Assembly: GCF_010548145.1 (NCBI RefSeq)
Contig: NZ_JAAGLN010000046.1
Span: 1 to 38,494 of the forward strand
Length of the DNA: 38,494 bases
Direction: 5' to 3'
DNA from: Streptomyces sp. SID10853
GTDB taxonomy: Bacteria > Actinomycetota > Actinomycetes > Streptomycetales > Streptomycetaceae
Shown: piece by piece, positions 7,880 to 17,039 of the stretch
Position numbering within the stretch: position 1 is the first letter of the stretch
How the letters are laid out: every line of letters begins with the position of its first letter
Program-made: the position numbers and the translations under genes
The notes under the pieces: generated by a model
What the model was told of the DNA's origin: nothing
Database searches by the model: none
The model's input: the letters and a program-made list of their open reading frames with translations, nothing else

Positions 7880-8518
7880 ATCCGGCTCCTCCTCGCGGAC
7901 GACCACCCGGTGGTCAGGGCCGGGCTGCGCGCCGTCCTCGACACCGAGCCCGGCTTCCGGGTGACCGGGGAGGCCGCTACCGCCGAACAGGCCGTCGAGC
8001 TGGCCGCTTCCGGGGAGTTCGACGTGGTCCTGATGGACCTCCAGTTCGGCGCGGGCATGCACGGCTCGGAGGCCACGGCCGCCATCGCCGCCGTCGAAGG
8101 GGCGCCGCGGGTCCTGGTGCTGACGACGTACGACACGGACGCGGACATCCTGGCCGCGGTCGAGGCCGGTGCCAGCGGCTATCTCCTGAAGGACGCCCCG
8201 CCGGAGGAGCTGGCCGCCGCCGTGCGGACGGCGGCGGCGGGGCGCTCGGCGCTGGCGCCCGCCGTCGCTCACCGTCTGATGGACCGGATGCGGGCGCCCG
8301 GCGAGTCGCTCACCCGGCGGGAGCTGGAGGTGCTGCAGCTGGTCGGGGACGGCCTGTCGAACCAGCAGATCAGCAAGGCGCTGTTCCTCAGCCAGGCGAC
8401 GGTGAAGTCCCATCTGGTGCACATCTACGCGAAGCTGGGTGTGGACTCCCGTACGTCAGCGGTGGCCGTGGCCTCGGCGAAGCGGCTCATCCGGCGTGCC
8501 GGTGGCTCAGCACATTGA
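7874..8518 (+). CDS. NarL/FixJ-family response regulator
   Basis: A 214-residue regulator with an N-terminal receiver domain (Asp9/Asp10, phosphoacceptor Asp55 in VLMDLQF, switch Thr84/85, Lys106 in YLLKDA) and a C-terminal LuxR-type helix-turn-helix (LTRRELEVLQLVGDGLSNQQISKAL onward, about 145-205). ATG 7874 was chosen because it begins the receiver fold (MTIRLLLADDHPVVR) and overlaps the mini-ORF stop. It forms a two-component pair with the preceding kinase; the divergent ABC exporter is the natural target. Its last 32 bp overlap the end of the VOC gene on the opposite strand. Confidence 0.93.
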   Translation: MTIRLLLADDHPVVRAGLRAVLDTEPGFRVTGEAATAEQAVELAASGEFDVVLMDLQFGAGMHGSEATAAIAAVEGAPRVLVLTTYDTDADILAAVEAGASGYLLKDAPPEELAAAVRTAAAGRSALAPAVAHRLMDRMRAPGESLTRRELEVLQLVGDGLSNQQISKALFLSQATVKSHLVHIYAKLGVDSRTSAVAVASAKRLIRRAGGSAH

Positions 8519-8843
8519 CCACCTGGCCGTTCGGATCGCGTACGAAGAACCGCCGTACGCCCCACTCCTCGTCCGTCAGCGGGTGCACGATCTCCGCCCC
8601 CGAGGCCAGCACCGCCGTGTGCACCGCGTCCACGTCGTCCACCTCGACGGAGAGGTCGGGCCGCACGGCGGCGCTCGCGTCGTGCGTGGTGAGGGTGAGC
8701 TGCGCCGTGGGGTTGACGGACGAGGCGAGCGTCATGACCCAGCCGTGGTTCATGACCTCGCCGAGCCCGAGCAGACCGTAGAAGTCCCGGCTCTCGGCCA
8801 TGGAGCGCGTCGTGATGTCCGGCACCACCCGGCGCACGGACAT
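8487..8843 (-). CDS. VOC (glyoxalase/bleomycin resistance) family protein
   Basis: A 118-residue single VOC fold with two beta-alpha-beta-beta-beta halves: PDITTRSMAESRDFYGLLGL at the start and the metal-side FFVRDPNGQVVNVLSH at the end. It is the length of one half of the dimeric binding or dioxygenase proteins of this superfamily. The substrate is not predictable. Its ATG shares one base with the stop of the upstream DUF5955-like gene (TGATG), so the two are probably coupled. Its 3' end overlaps the response regulator's 3' end by 32 bp. Confidence 0.85.
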   Translation of the reverse strand: MSVRRVVPDITTRSMAESRDFYGLLGLGEVMNHGWVMTLASSVNPTAQLTLTTHDASAAVRPDLSVEVDDVDAVHTAVLASGAEIVHPLTDEEWGVRRFFVRDPNGQVVNVLSHRHAG

Positions 8844-9148
8844 CAGGAGCCCGAGCCGAAGAGCTCCACCGCGTTCCGCACCTCGGAGAGGGAGACCGCG
8901 AGTGCGCTGACCGAACCGATCGCGCCGGCGACCAGCAGCAGCGAGCGACGCAGCCGCAGGATCTCCGGCACTCCGCTCCTGGCCATCGCCTCCAGAGCGG
9001 CCAGTTCGTCCTCGGCGATGGCACGGTCGGGGAACTGGGCCGGGTGGGCGGCCAGTTCACGGCGGAGGCGGGTGACCGACGAGCTGAGCTCCGTCACTCT
9101 CGGATCCGCACCGGCGCCCGTGACGCGTTTCTGCCCCGCACTTCGCAA
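8843..9148 (-). CDS. DUF5955-like small protein
   Basis: About 101 residues if it starts at TTG 9148, which has GGGGGAG 5 bp upstream. An amphipathic Arg/Glu-rich N-terminal half (VTRLRRELAAHP, DELAALEAMA) is followed by one hydrophobic stretch (LLLVAGAIGSVSALAVSL) near the C-terminus. From memory this matches the Streptomyces DUF5955 family, which has no known function. It is coupled by a one-base overlap to the VOC gene. The start is uncertain: the frame stays open to 9232. Confidence 0.65.
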   Translation of the reverse strand: MRSAGQKRVTGAGADPRVTELSSSVTRLRRELAAHPAQFPDRAIAEDELAALEAMARSGVPEILRLRRSLLLVAGAIGSVSALAVSLSEVRNAVELFGSGS

Positions 9149-9345
9149 CAAAGCTCCCCCTCGCACAACTCTGTGCTGGCCATTCCCTACGGTTGATCGA
9201 CCGTGTGGCGCTGGTCGGACACCGCGGGTCACGAGTCAGTTAACGCCACCGCGCGTCGTTCTCGCCACTCCACGACGGGAATTCAGCCGGACGGGGTGGT
9301 GTCCATGAGGTATCCAGTCCCGATGCGACACGAAGGCGGAACCAA

Positions 9346-10002
9346 GTGAACAACACAGACACGGGGACGGGTTCCCCGGAGCCGGGACACGGTCACGGGC
9401 ACGACCGGACGGCCGGCCCGGTGGTCGCCGGACTGCTGCTCGCGGCGGGCGGGGGCCGCCGGCTGGGCGGACGCCCCAAGGCGCTGCTCGAACACCGCGG
9501 CCGGCCACTGGTCGAGCACGCGGTCCGGGTGCTGCGCGAAGGGGGCTGCGGACCGGTGCATGTCGTCCTGGGCGCCGCGGCGGACGACGTACGGAAGCGG
9601 GCCGAGCTGTCCGGCTGCGTACTGGCCGACAACCCGCGCTGGGAGGAGGGCATGGGGTCGTCGCTGCGCGCCGGGCTCACGTCGCTCGCCGGGTCGGGCG
9701 CGGACGCCGCCCTCGTCCTGCTGGTCGACCAGCCGGGGATCGGGGCGGCAGCGGTGGCCCGGGTACGGGAGGCGGGCGGTTCCGCGACGAGCCTGGTGGC
9801 CGCCGCGTACGGGGGCAGGCGCGGCCATCCGGTGCTCTTCGGCGCCGAGCGCTGGGCGGACATCGCCCGGACGGCGGCCGGGGACCGCGGGGCCCGCGAT
9901 TACCTCAGGGCCCACCAGGATGCGATCACCCTGGTGGAGTGCTCCGATATCGCCGAGGAGTACGACATCGACACCGTCGAAGACCTGTTCCACTTGGAGT
10001 GA
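9346..10002 (+). CDS. MobA/MocA-like NTP transferase
   Basis: A 218-residue nucleotidyltransferase of the MobA/MocA group. The nucleotide-binding motif LAAGGGRRLGGRPKAL (32-47, Lys45) and metal-binding Asp128 in LLVDQPG are clear, as is the RGHPVLF motif usual in molybdenum cofactor cytidylyl/guanylyltransferases. The N-terminus has a short His-rich tail (GHGHGHD). In purine catabolism, MocA-type enzymes mature the molybdopterin cytosine dinucleotide cofactor of xanthine dehydrogenase; no dehydrogenase gene is in the window. It starts at GTG 9346 behind AAGGCGGA. It lies upstream of aceB, which has its own promoter. Confidence 0.8.
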   Translation: MNNTDTGTGSPEPGHGHGHDRTAGPVVAGLLLAAGGGRRLGGRPKALLEHRGRPLVEHAVRVLREGGCGPVHVVLGAAADDVRKRAELSGCVLADNPRWEEGMGSSLRAGLTSLAGSGADAALVLLVDQPGIGAAAVARVREAGGSATSLVAAAYGGRRGHPVLFGAERWADIARTAAGDRGARDYLRAHQDAITLVECSDIAEEYDIDTVEDLFHLE

Positions 10003-10051
10003 CCGGCCTGGCACTCTGCGACGACTTCTGTCGATCCGAAGAATCTCGATG

Positions 10052-10066
10052 TCAACACAGCGTTGA
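10052..10066 (+). promoter_or_regulatory. TCAACA-N3-TGTTGA-like palindrome at aceB
   Basis: TCAACACAGCGTTGA matches the katA and uraD palindromes except for one base in the right arm. Its last four bases are the first four of the aceB -35 TTGAAC, the same geometry as at katA and uraD. Confidence 0.6.
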
Positions 10067-10091
10067 ACTTCCACCATGAGGAAACTAGTAT
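10063..10091 (+). promoter_or_regulatory. aceB promoter
   Basis: -35 TTGAAC (10063-10068), a spacer of exactly 17 bp and -10 TAGTAT (10086-10091): a good sigma70/HrdB-type promoter. The spacer is filled by one AllR-type box, and the palindrome 10052-10066 overlaps the -35. The leader to the ATG is about 120 nt. Confidence 0.7.
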
Positions 10092-10104
10092 CCACACGTC
10101 AGAA
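10069..10104 (+). promoter_or_regulatory. Paired AllR-type operator of aceB
   Basis: TTCCACCATGAGGAA (10069-10083) lies between -35 and -10; the weaker ATCCACACGTCAGAA (10090-10104) starts 21 bp later and covers the likely transcription start. Here the strong box is in the promoter core, unlike allB, gcl, hyi and the permease where both boxes lie at or downstream of the -10. Confidence 0.65.
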
Positions 10105-10216
10105 GCGCTCTGTGCCTCACAGAGCGCCCGCGACCGTATCGCGACCCCATGGCACTCCGTGCCACCATGAGAGTCCTGCGGCCGTCAGGTACTGCCCGCT
10201 GAAGGAGTGACAGCTC

Positions 10217-11836
<1,620 letters not shown>

Positions 11837-11858
11837 CCGAGCACCACCACGCATCCGA

Positions 11859-11909
11859 CCGGGGCAGTCCCGGGCGCCGCACGGCGCCCGGGACTGCCCC
11901 GGTTTTCGT
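11859..11909 (+). terminator. aceB intrinsic terminator
   Basis: A perfect 20-bp stem (11859-11878 with 11883-11902, 4-nt loop GCAC) followed by TTTTCGTTT: one of the clearest intrinsic terminators in the window. It separates aceB from the NCS1 permease gene. Confidence 0.9.
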
Positions 11910-12100
11910 TTCCCCGGCTGCGTTGACCGGTCCCGCGCGATGAACCACAGTGGGCGGAAATAAAGCGGACGAAATCCCTCCGGAACGCCCCGGCCCCTCA
12001 CCCCACGCGCATCCGCGAGTCCTCCGCGACCCCTCCGCAGCCTCTCCGCGACGCGTCTACGACCGCGCCCACCAGGCAAGTTCGGGAAAACCACAAACCC

Positions 12101-12129
12101 TTGACAGCCCACTTGGACGAATCTAGCCT
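12101..12129 (+). promoter_or_regulatory. NCS1 permease promoter
   Basis: -35 TTGACA (12101-12106), a 17-bp spacer and -10 TAGCCT (12124-12129). The paired operator follows directly. The region from the aceB terminator to here (about 11910-12100) holds only short GC-rich direct repeats of a TCCGCGA type and no gene. Confidence 0.65.
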
Positions 12130-12165
12130 TGCCGCATCCCGATATCCATATTCCACATTGTGGAA
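12130..12165 (+). promoter_or_regulatory. Paired AllR-type operator of NCS1 permease
   Basis: TTCCACATTGTGGAA (12151-12165) is a perfect inverted repeat, extended to ATTCCACATTGTGGAAT. A weak partner at 12130-12144 starts 21 bp before it and matches the gcl box at 9 of 15 positions. Both lie just downstream of the -10. Confidence 0.65.
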
Positions 12166-12176
12166 TTCATTCAAGG

Positions 12177-13721
12177 ATGAGTGGCCCGGTGACGAGTGCA
12201 GACACGCCCGTGGAACCGCCCCGATCGACACCGGCCGTGGGCACCACCGATATCGCTGCCGACATCGCCGGCGCACCCCCGCTGAGCCCCCGCCTGTACA
12301 ACGACGACCTGGCGCCGACCGAGGTCCACGGGCGCCGCTGGGGCAGCTACAACATCTTCACCCTGTGGGCGAACGACGTGCACAGCCTGGGCAACTACAC
12401 CTTCGCCACCGGGCTGTTCGCCCTCGGGCTCGGCGCCTGGCAGGTGCTGCTCGCTCTCGCGATCGGCGCCGCACTGCTCTTCGGGATACTCAACCTCTCC
12501 GGGTACATGGGCCAGAAGACCGGCATCCCGTTCCCGGTCATGAGCCGTATCAGCTTCGGTGTACGGGGCGCGCAGATCCCCGCTCTCATCCGCGGCGCCG
12601 TCGCCATCGCGTGGTTCGGCATCCAGACGTACCTCGCGTCCCATGTGCTGAACGTTCTGCTGATCACGCTGCACCACCCGCTGGCCGGGCTGTCCGAGAA
12701 CTCCTTCCTCGGTCTGTCGACGCTCGGCTGGATCTCCTTCGGGTTCCTGTGGTGCGTACAGATCGGCATTCTCATGTACGGCATCGAGATGGTCCGGAAG
12801 TACGAGGCGTTCGCGGGGCCGGTCATCCTGTTCACGCTCTCCGCGCTCGCCGTCTGGATGTTCTGGAAAGCGGGCGGCTCCATCGCGCTGTCGAACAACC
12901 ACCCGCTGAGCGGCGGGAAGATGTGGCGCGAGATCTTCGCGGGCGCCTCGCTGTGGGTCGCCATCTACGGCACGTTCGCGCTGAATTTCTGCGACTTCAC
13001 CCGGTCCTGCACCCATAAGAAGTCGATCACCATCGGCAACTTCTGCGGCATTCCCGTGAACATCATGCTCTTCGGCACGATCACCGTCGTGCTGGCCGGG
13101 GCGCAGTTCCGGATCAACGGGAAGGTCATCAACAGCCCGGCGGACGTCGTACAGGCCATCCCCAACACCTGGTTCGTGGTGCTCGCCTGCCTGGCGCTGA
13201 TCATCCTCACGGTCGCGGTGAACCTCATGGCCAACTTCGTGGCCCCGGCATACGCGCTGGCCAATCTCTTCCCCAAGCACCTCGACTTCCGGCGGGCCGG
13301 GATCGTCAGCGGTGTCATCGGCATCGTCATCCTGCCGTGGAACCTCTACAACAACCCGACCGTCGTGAACTACTTCCTGGGCGGTCTCGGTGCCTTCCTC
13401 GGCCCGCTGTTCGGCGTGATCATCGCCGACTACTGGCTGATCAGGAAGGGCCGGGTCAATGTGCCCGAGCTGTACACCATGGAGCCGTCGGCCGCGTACC
13501 ACTACACACGCGGCGTGAATCTGCGCGCCATCGCCGCCTTCGTGCCGGCGGCCGTCGCGGCCGTCGTCTGCGCCCTCGTACCGCTGTTCTCCGCCGTCGC
13601 GCCGTTCGCCTGGTTCATCGGCGCCGGTATCGCCGCCGCCGTGTACGTCGCCGTCTCCGAGCGGAACGTCAGCCACCAGGACGTCCCCGGCGCGGCCATC
13701 GCCGTGCCGAGCGTGCACTGA
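12177..13721 (+). CDS. NCS1-family permease, probable allantoin/hydantoin transporter
   Basis: A membrane protein of about 514 residues with roughly 12 hydrophobic helices and NCS1 hallmarks: NDVHSLGNYTFATGLFALGLGAWQVLL (helix 1 region), SRISFGVRGAQIPALIRG, IAWFGIQTY, and NFVAPAYALANLFPKHLDFRRAG. It resembles PucI/Mhp1-type carriers that move allantoin, uracil or hydantoins with a cation. Substrate is inferred from context: the promoter carries the allantoin-pathway operator and the next gene is a hydantoin/allantoin racemase-family protein. The start is uncertain. ATG 12177 lacks a spaced ribosome site; GTG 12189 has AAGGA 11 bp upstream and may be the real start. Confidence 0.88.
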   Translation: MSGPVTSADTPVEPPRSTPAVGTTDIAADIAGAPPLSPRLYNDDLAPTEVHGRRWGSYNIFTLWANDVHSLGNYTFATGLFALGLGAWQVLLALAIGAALLFGILNLSGYMGQKTGIPFPVMSRISFGVRGAQIPALIRGAVAIAWFGIQTYLASHVLNVLLITLHHPLAGLSENSFLGLSTLGWISFGFLWCVQIGILMYGIEMVRKYEAFAGPVILFTLSALAVWMFWKAGGSIALSNNHPLSGGKMWREIFAGASLWVAIYGTFALNFCDFTRSCTHKKSITIGNFCGIPVNIMLFGTITVVLAGAQFRINGKVINSPADVVQAIPNTWFVVLACLALIILTVAVNLMANFVAPAYALANLFPKHLDFRRAGIVSGVIGIVILPWNLYNNPTVVNYFLGGLGAFLGPLFGVIIADYWLIRKGRVNVPELYTMEPSAAYHYTRGVNLRAIAAFVPAAVAAVVCALVPLFSAVAPFAWFIGAGIAAAVYVAVSERNVSHQDVPGAAIAVPSVH

Positions 13722-13806
13722 CACGGGCGGCAGCGCCCGTACGGGAGAACACCGGCCCACCCGATCCAGCCGCGCACCCGCTGCGCACCATCTGTGAGGT
13801 ACCCCC

Positions 13807-14574
13807 ATGCGCATACTCGTCGTCAACGTGAACACCACCGAATCGATCACGGAGGCGATCGCCGCACAGGCGAGGTCGGTGGCGTCGGCCGGCACGGAGA
13901 TCGTGGGCCTGACCCCGCGCTTCGGAGCCGAGTCCGTGGAGGGGAACTTCGAGAGCTATCTCGCGGCGATCGCCGTCATGGACCGGGTCCTCTCCTACCC
14001 GGAGCCCTTCGACGCGGTCATCCAGGCCGGTTACGGCGAGCACGGCAGGGAGGGGCTCCAGGAGCTGCTGTCGGTGCCCGTCGTGGACATCACCGAGGCG
14101 GCGGCGAGCACCGCCCTGTACCTCGGACACACCTATTCGGTGGTCACCACGCTCGACCGGACGGTCCCGCTGATCGAGGACCGGCTGAAGCTCGCGGGGC
14201 TCGACGCCCGGTGTGCGTCGGTGCGGGCCAGCGGCCTGGCCGTGCTGGAGCTGGAGGAGGACCCGGCCGCCGCCGTCGAGTCGATCGTGTCGCAGGCCGA
14301 ACGTGCCGTGACCGAGGACAGGGCCGAGGTCATCTGCCTGGGCTGCGGCGGCATGGCGGGGCTGGACGAGCAGATCAGGAAGCGCACCGGTGTCCCGGTC
14401 GTGGACGGTGTCGGCGCCGCCGTCACCGTGGCCGAGTCACTGGTCAGGCTCGGCCTCTCCACGTCCAAGGTGCGCACCTACGCGGGCCCCAGGCCCAAGC
14501 GCGTCACCGGCTGGCCCGGCGCCGCCTTCGCGGAGGCGGGCCCGGCGGCCGGCCACGCCGACGCGCACGGCTGA
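13807..14574 (+). CDS. Asp/Glu/hydantoin racemase family protein (allantoin racemase-like)
   Basis: A 255-residue protein of the HyuE/HpxA group, which interconverts enantiomers of hydantoins or allantoin using two cysteines. The N-terminus MRILVVNVNTTESIT and the second-Cys motif ICLGCGGM (Cys180) are typical. At the first-Cys site, where HyuE-type enzymes carry a CFGDPG-like motif, this protein has AGYGEHG with Gly75, so one of the two acid/base cysteines is missing. It may be one-sided in specificity or act as another enzyme. It follows the NCS1 permease by 85 bp, probably in the same operon, and converges on the YfcC gene with only 18 bp between stops. Confidence 0.8.
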   Translation: MRILVVNVNTTESITEAIAAQARSVASAGTEIVGLTPRFGAESVEGNFESYLAAIAVMDRVLSYPEPFDAVIQAGYGEHGREGLQELLSVPVVDITEAAASTALYLGHTYSVVTTLDRTVPLIEDRLKLAGLDARCASVRASGLAVLELEEDPAAAVESIVSQAERAVTEDRAEVICLGCGGMAGLDEQIRKRTGVPVVDGVGAAVTVAESLVRLGLSTSKVRTYAGPRPKRVTGWPGAAFAEAGPAAGHADAHG

Positions 14575-14592
14575 GCGGTCCAGGACCGCGCG

Positions 14593-16122
14593 TCACGTCC
14601 ACACCGCCCCCACCGCGACGAAGCCCCCGATCAGTACGAACAGGATCGCCAGCAGCGGCCAGACGAACCGCAGGTACTTGTCGTAACCCACCTTCGCCAG
14701 CGCCACCCCGCCGATCGTGACGGCGGTGGTCGGGACCCAGAGGTTCATCCAGCCGCTCGCCGACTGCCAGGCAGTGACGACCAGGGCGCGCGGCACCCCG
14801 GCGAAGTCGGCCAGCGGCGCGAGGATCGGCATCGCGAGCGTGGCGTGGCCCGAGGTCGAGGGGATCAGGAAGGCCAGCGGCAGATTGACGAGGAAGACGA
14901 AGAACGCGAAGACCGACGAGGACGTGCCGGAGACCAGGCCCTCGATGGAGTGCAGCACGGTGTCGGTGATCTGCGAGTTGTTCATGATGACCGTGACACC
15001 GCGGGCCAGCACGATCACCAGCGCCGGCGAGATGAAGTCGGCGGCGCCCTGCACGATCGTCGCACTCAGCTTCTGCTCGCCGAGCCGGGCCACGATCCCG
15101 ACGAGCACCCCGGCCACCAGGAAGAGAGCGGCCAACTGCGGGAAGGACCAGCCCAGTTCGAATCCGTACGGGGTGGCGTCGGCGTCCCCCGACAGGGCGC
15201 TCGCCCAGGGCACGACCGAGAAGATCATGAAGGCGAAGGTCAGGGTGACGAGCACCAGGATGACCTTGTGCAGGGTGGTCAGCGGCGGGGGCTCCGCCGC
15301 CCCGGTGGCGCTCTGTTCGCGGTCGCCCGGCAGGAAGCCGGAGAGCGACCGCCCTGGATCGCGGCTCACCCGTCTCGCGTAGCGGATGACGTACGCGATG
15401 GTCACCGTGGTCAGGACCACCCACATCAGCCCGCGCAGCACGATGCCGTCGCCCAGCGAGATGTCGGCGGCGGAGGAAGCCACCCCGGTCGCGAAGGGGT
15501 TGACGGTGGAACACAGCACACCGATTCCGGCGCCCAGGATGATCGTGCCGGTCGCCACCATCCGGTCGTAGCCGAGCGCCAGCATCAGCGGGACGATCAG
15601 CCCGTAGAAGCCGAGGGTCTCCTCGGCGAAGCCCTCGACCGTACCGAGGAGCGCGAACACCAGCATCACCCCCGCGATGAGCAGCGCCCCGCGCTCGCGG
15701 AGCCGGTGGGCGAGGCGGCCGATGCCCAGGTCGAGCGCGCCGGTCGCGAAGACGACCGTGATGAAGGCGCCGATCGCGAGCACGAAGAGGAAGACGCCCG
15801 CGCTGCCGTACAGGTCACCGGCCATCGTGGGGCCGACCTGGCCGGTCTTCGCGTCCTGGACGCCGTAGAGGCCGTTGACCGGGGAGAGGAAGAGATCGTT
15901 GAGCCGGTGGACGATTCCCCGGTCGGACGCGACCCGGTGGTAGGTGCCCTGGATGGGCGCCCCCGATGTGTTCCTGCGGTATTCGCCCGGCGGGATCAGG
16001 AAGGCGAGGGCCCAGACGGCGATGGTGACGACGGCCAGGACGGTGAGGGCGCTCGGGAAGACGAATCCGCGTTTTCCCGGTGGCTTCCCCTCCGGGGCCT
16101 GCCGGGTCTGGACGGTGCTCAC
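14593..16122 (-). CDS. YfcC family / C4-dicarboxylate-type carrier
   Basis: A 509-residue integral membrane protein with about 12 helices. The N-terminal FVFPSALTVLAVVTIAVWALAFLIPPGEY is typical of the YfcC/DcuC-type (PF03606) carriers, as are the conserved GFAEETLGFYG loop and the STSGHATLAMPILAPLADFAG motif near the C-terminus. Family members move dicarboxylates, arginine/ornithine or unknown solutes; the substrate is not clear here. It starts at GTG 16122. The 250 bp upstream contain two imperfect copies of a roughly 24-bp GC-rich unit (CCATGGnCCGGnCCCGGTGC) at about 16130-16180 and no clear promoter. Confidence 0.85.
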   Translation of the reverse strand: MSTVQTRQAPEGKPPGKRGFVFPSALTVLAVVTIAVWALAFLIPPGEYRRNTSGAPIQGTYHRVASDRGIVHRLNDLFLSPVNGLYGVQDAKTGQVGPTMAGDLYGSAGVFLFVLAIGAFITVVFATGALDLGIGRLAHRLRERGALLIAGVMLVFALLGTVEGFAEETLGFYGLIVPLMLALGYDRMVATGTIILGAGIGVLCSTVNPFATGVASSAADISLGDGIVLRGLMWVVLTTVTIAYVIRYARRVSRDPGRSLSGFLPGDREQSATGAAEPPPLTTLHKVILVLVTLTFAFMIFSVVPWASALSGDADATPYGFELGWSFPQLAALFLVAGVLVGIVARLGEQKLSATIVQGAADFISPALVIVLARGVTVIMNNSQITDTVLHSIEGLVSGTSSSVFAFFVFLVNLPLAFLIPSTSGHATLAMPILAPLADFAGVPRALVVTAWQSASGWMNLWVPTTAVTIGGVALAKVGYDKYLRFVWPLLAILFVLIGGFVAVGAVWT

Positions 16123-16370
16123 GCGACGGCCCCATGGCCCGGGCCCGGTGCCGCGGGCCCATGGACCGGACCCGGTGCGGCCGAGCGGGTGACGGGCCCG
16201 CTCGCCCGCGCGTACGGCACGACGGTCTGCGCGGTGTGCCCGGCCGGGGAGGCGTCGGTCCTGGGTCCCAGCTCCATCGTGCAGCCCCTGTTCGCTCCGG
16301 AGGATTCTGCGCCAACGGGACCACAGGGAGCGCGGGGGCGCATGTTGCCACGGCGGGCGGGCGGCGACCG

Positions 16371-17039
16371 ATGAGTTCTCGTACCGGATCCGGTCTCAAG
16401 GGTATGGACATCGAAACGGACACAGAAGCGACGGACGCGGACGGCCCCAAGAACCAGGACGGCGGGCGGCCCGATCTGGAACCACCGGCCCGGCACATGG
16501 CAGAGCTCGCCGGCGCCGTCGGGGACGGGCAGCTGGGTGACCGCACGCCCTGCCCGGACTACGCGGTACGGGACCTGCTCGCCCATGTCTCCGGACTGAC
16601 GGTGGCGTTCTGCGCCGCGGCGAAGAAGGAGTTCGGGCCGCTCACCGACACCGCGCCTGGCACAGTGCCCAACCCCGAGCTGGCCGCGGACTGGCGCACG
16701 GCGCTGCCCCGGCAGCTGGCGGACCTGATCGCGGCCTGGCACTCCCCCGCGGCATGGGAGGGCGAGACCAGAGCGGGCGGTTTCACCCTGCCCGCGGTGG
16801 TCGCCGGACGGATCGCGCTCAACGAGCTGGTGGTGCACGGCTGGGACCTGGCCCGCGCGACCGGGCAGCGGTACGCACCGGATCCGGCGAGCCTGGGTGT
16901 CTCGTACGCGCTGCTCGGGCAGCCGGACAGCCCGACACGCGCTCCGGCCTTCGGCCCGGCCGTCGGGGTCGCACGGGACGCCCCGTTCGTCGACCGGGTG
17001 ATCGGACTCAGCGGGCGCAGCCCGGACTGGAAACCCTAG
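16371..17039 (+). CDS. TIGR03086-like / mycothiol-dependent isomerase-type (DinB-fold) protein
   Basis: About 222 residues from ATG 16371, or 211 from ATG 16404. The actinobacterial DinB-like/maleylpyruvate isomerase N-terminal fold is seen in RTPCPDYAVRDLLAHVSGL, the following helices, and the ELVVHGWDLARATGQ motif whose His usually binds metal. Members are thought to use mycothiol or bind a divalent metal; most are uncharacterised. The start is uncertain, because neither ATG has a well-spaced ribosome site. Its TAG and that of cytX share the tetranucleotide CTAG in opposite directions. Confidence 0.8.
   Translation: MSSRTGSGLKGMDIETDTEATDADGPKNQDGGRPDLEPPARHMAELAGAVGDGQLGDRTPCPDYAVRDLLAHVSGLTVAFCAAAKKEFGPLTDTAPGTVPNPELAADWRTALPRQLADLIAAWHSPAAWEGETRAGGFTLPAVVAGRIALNELVVHGWDLARATGQRYAPDPASLGVSYALLGQPDSPTRAPAFGPAVGVARDAPFVDRVIGLSGRSPDWKP

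Noticed and set aside
12171..13895. Long minus-strand frame opposite the NCS1 permease.
   Set aside because: Shadow frame of a membrane protein gene; low-complexity Asp/Glu/Gly/Arg translation and no ribosome site.
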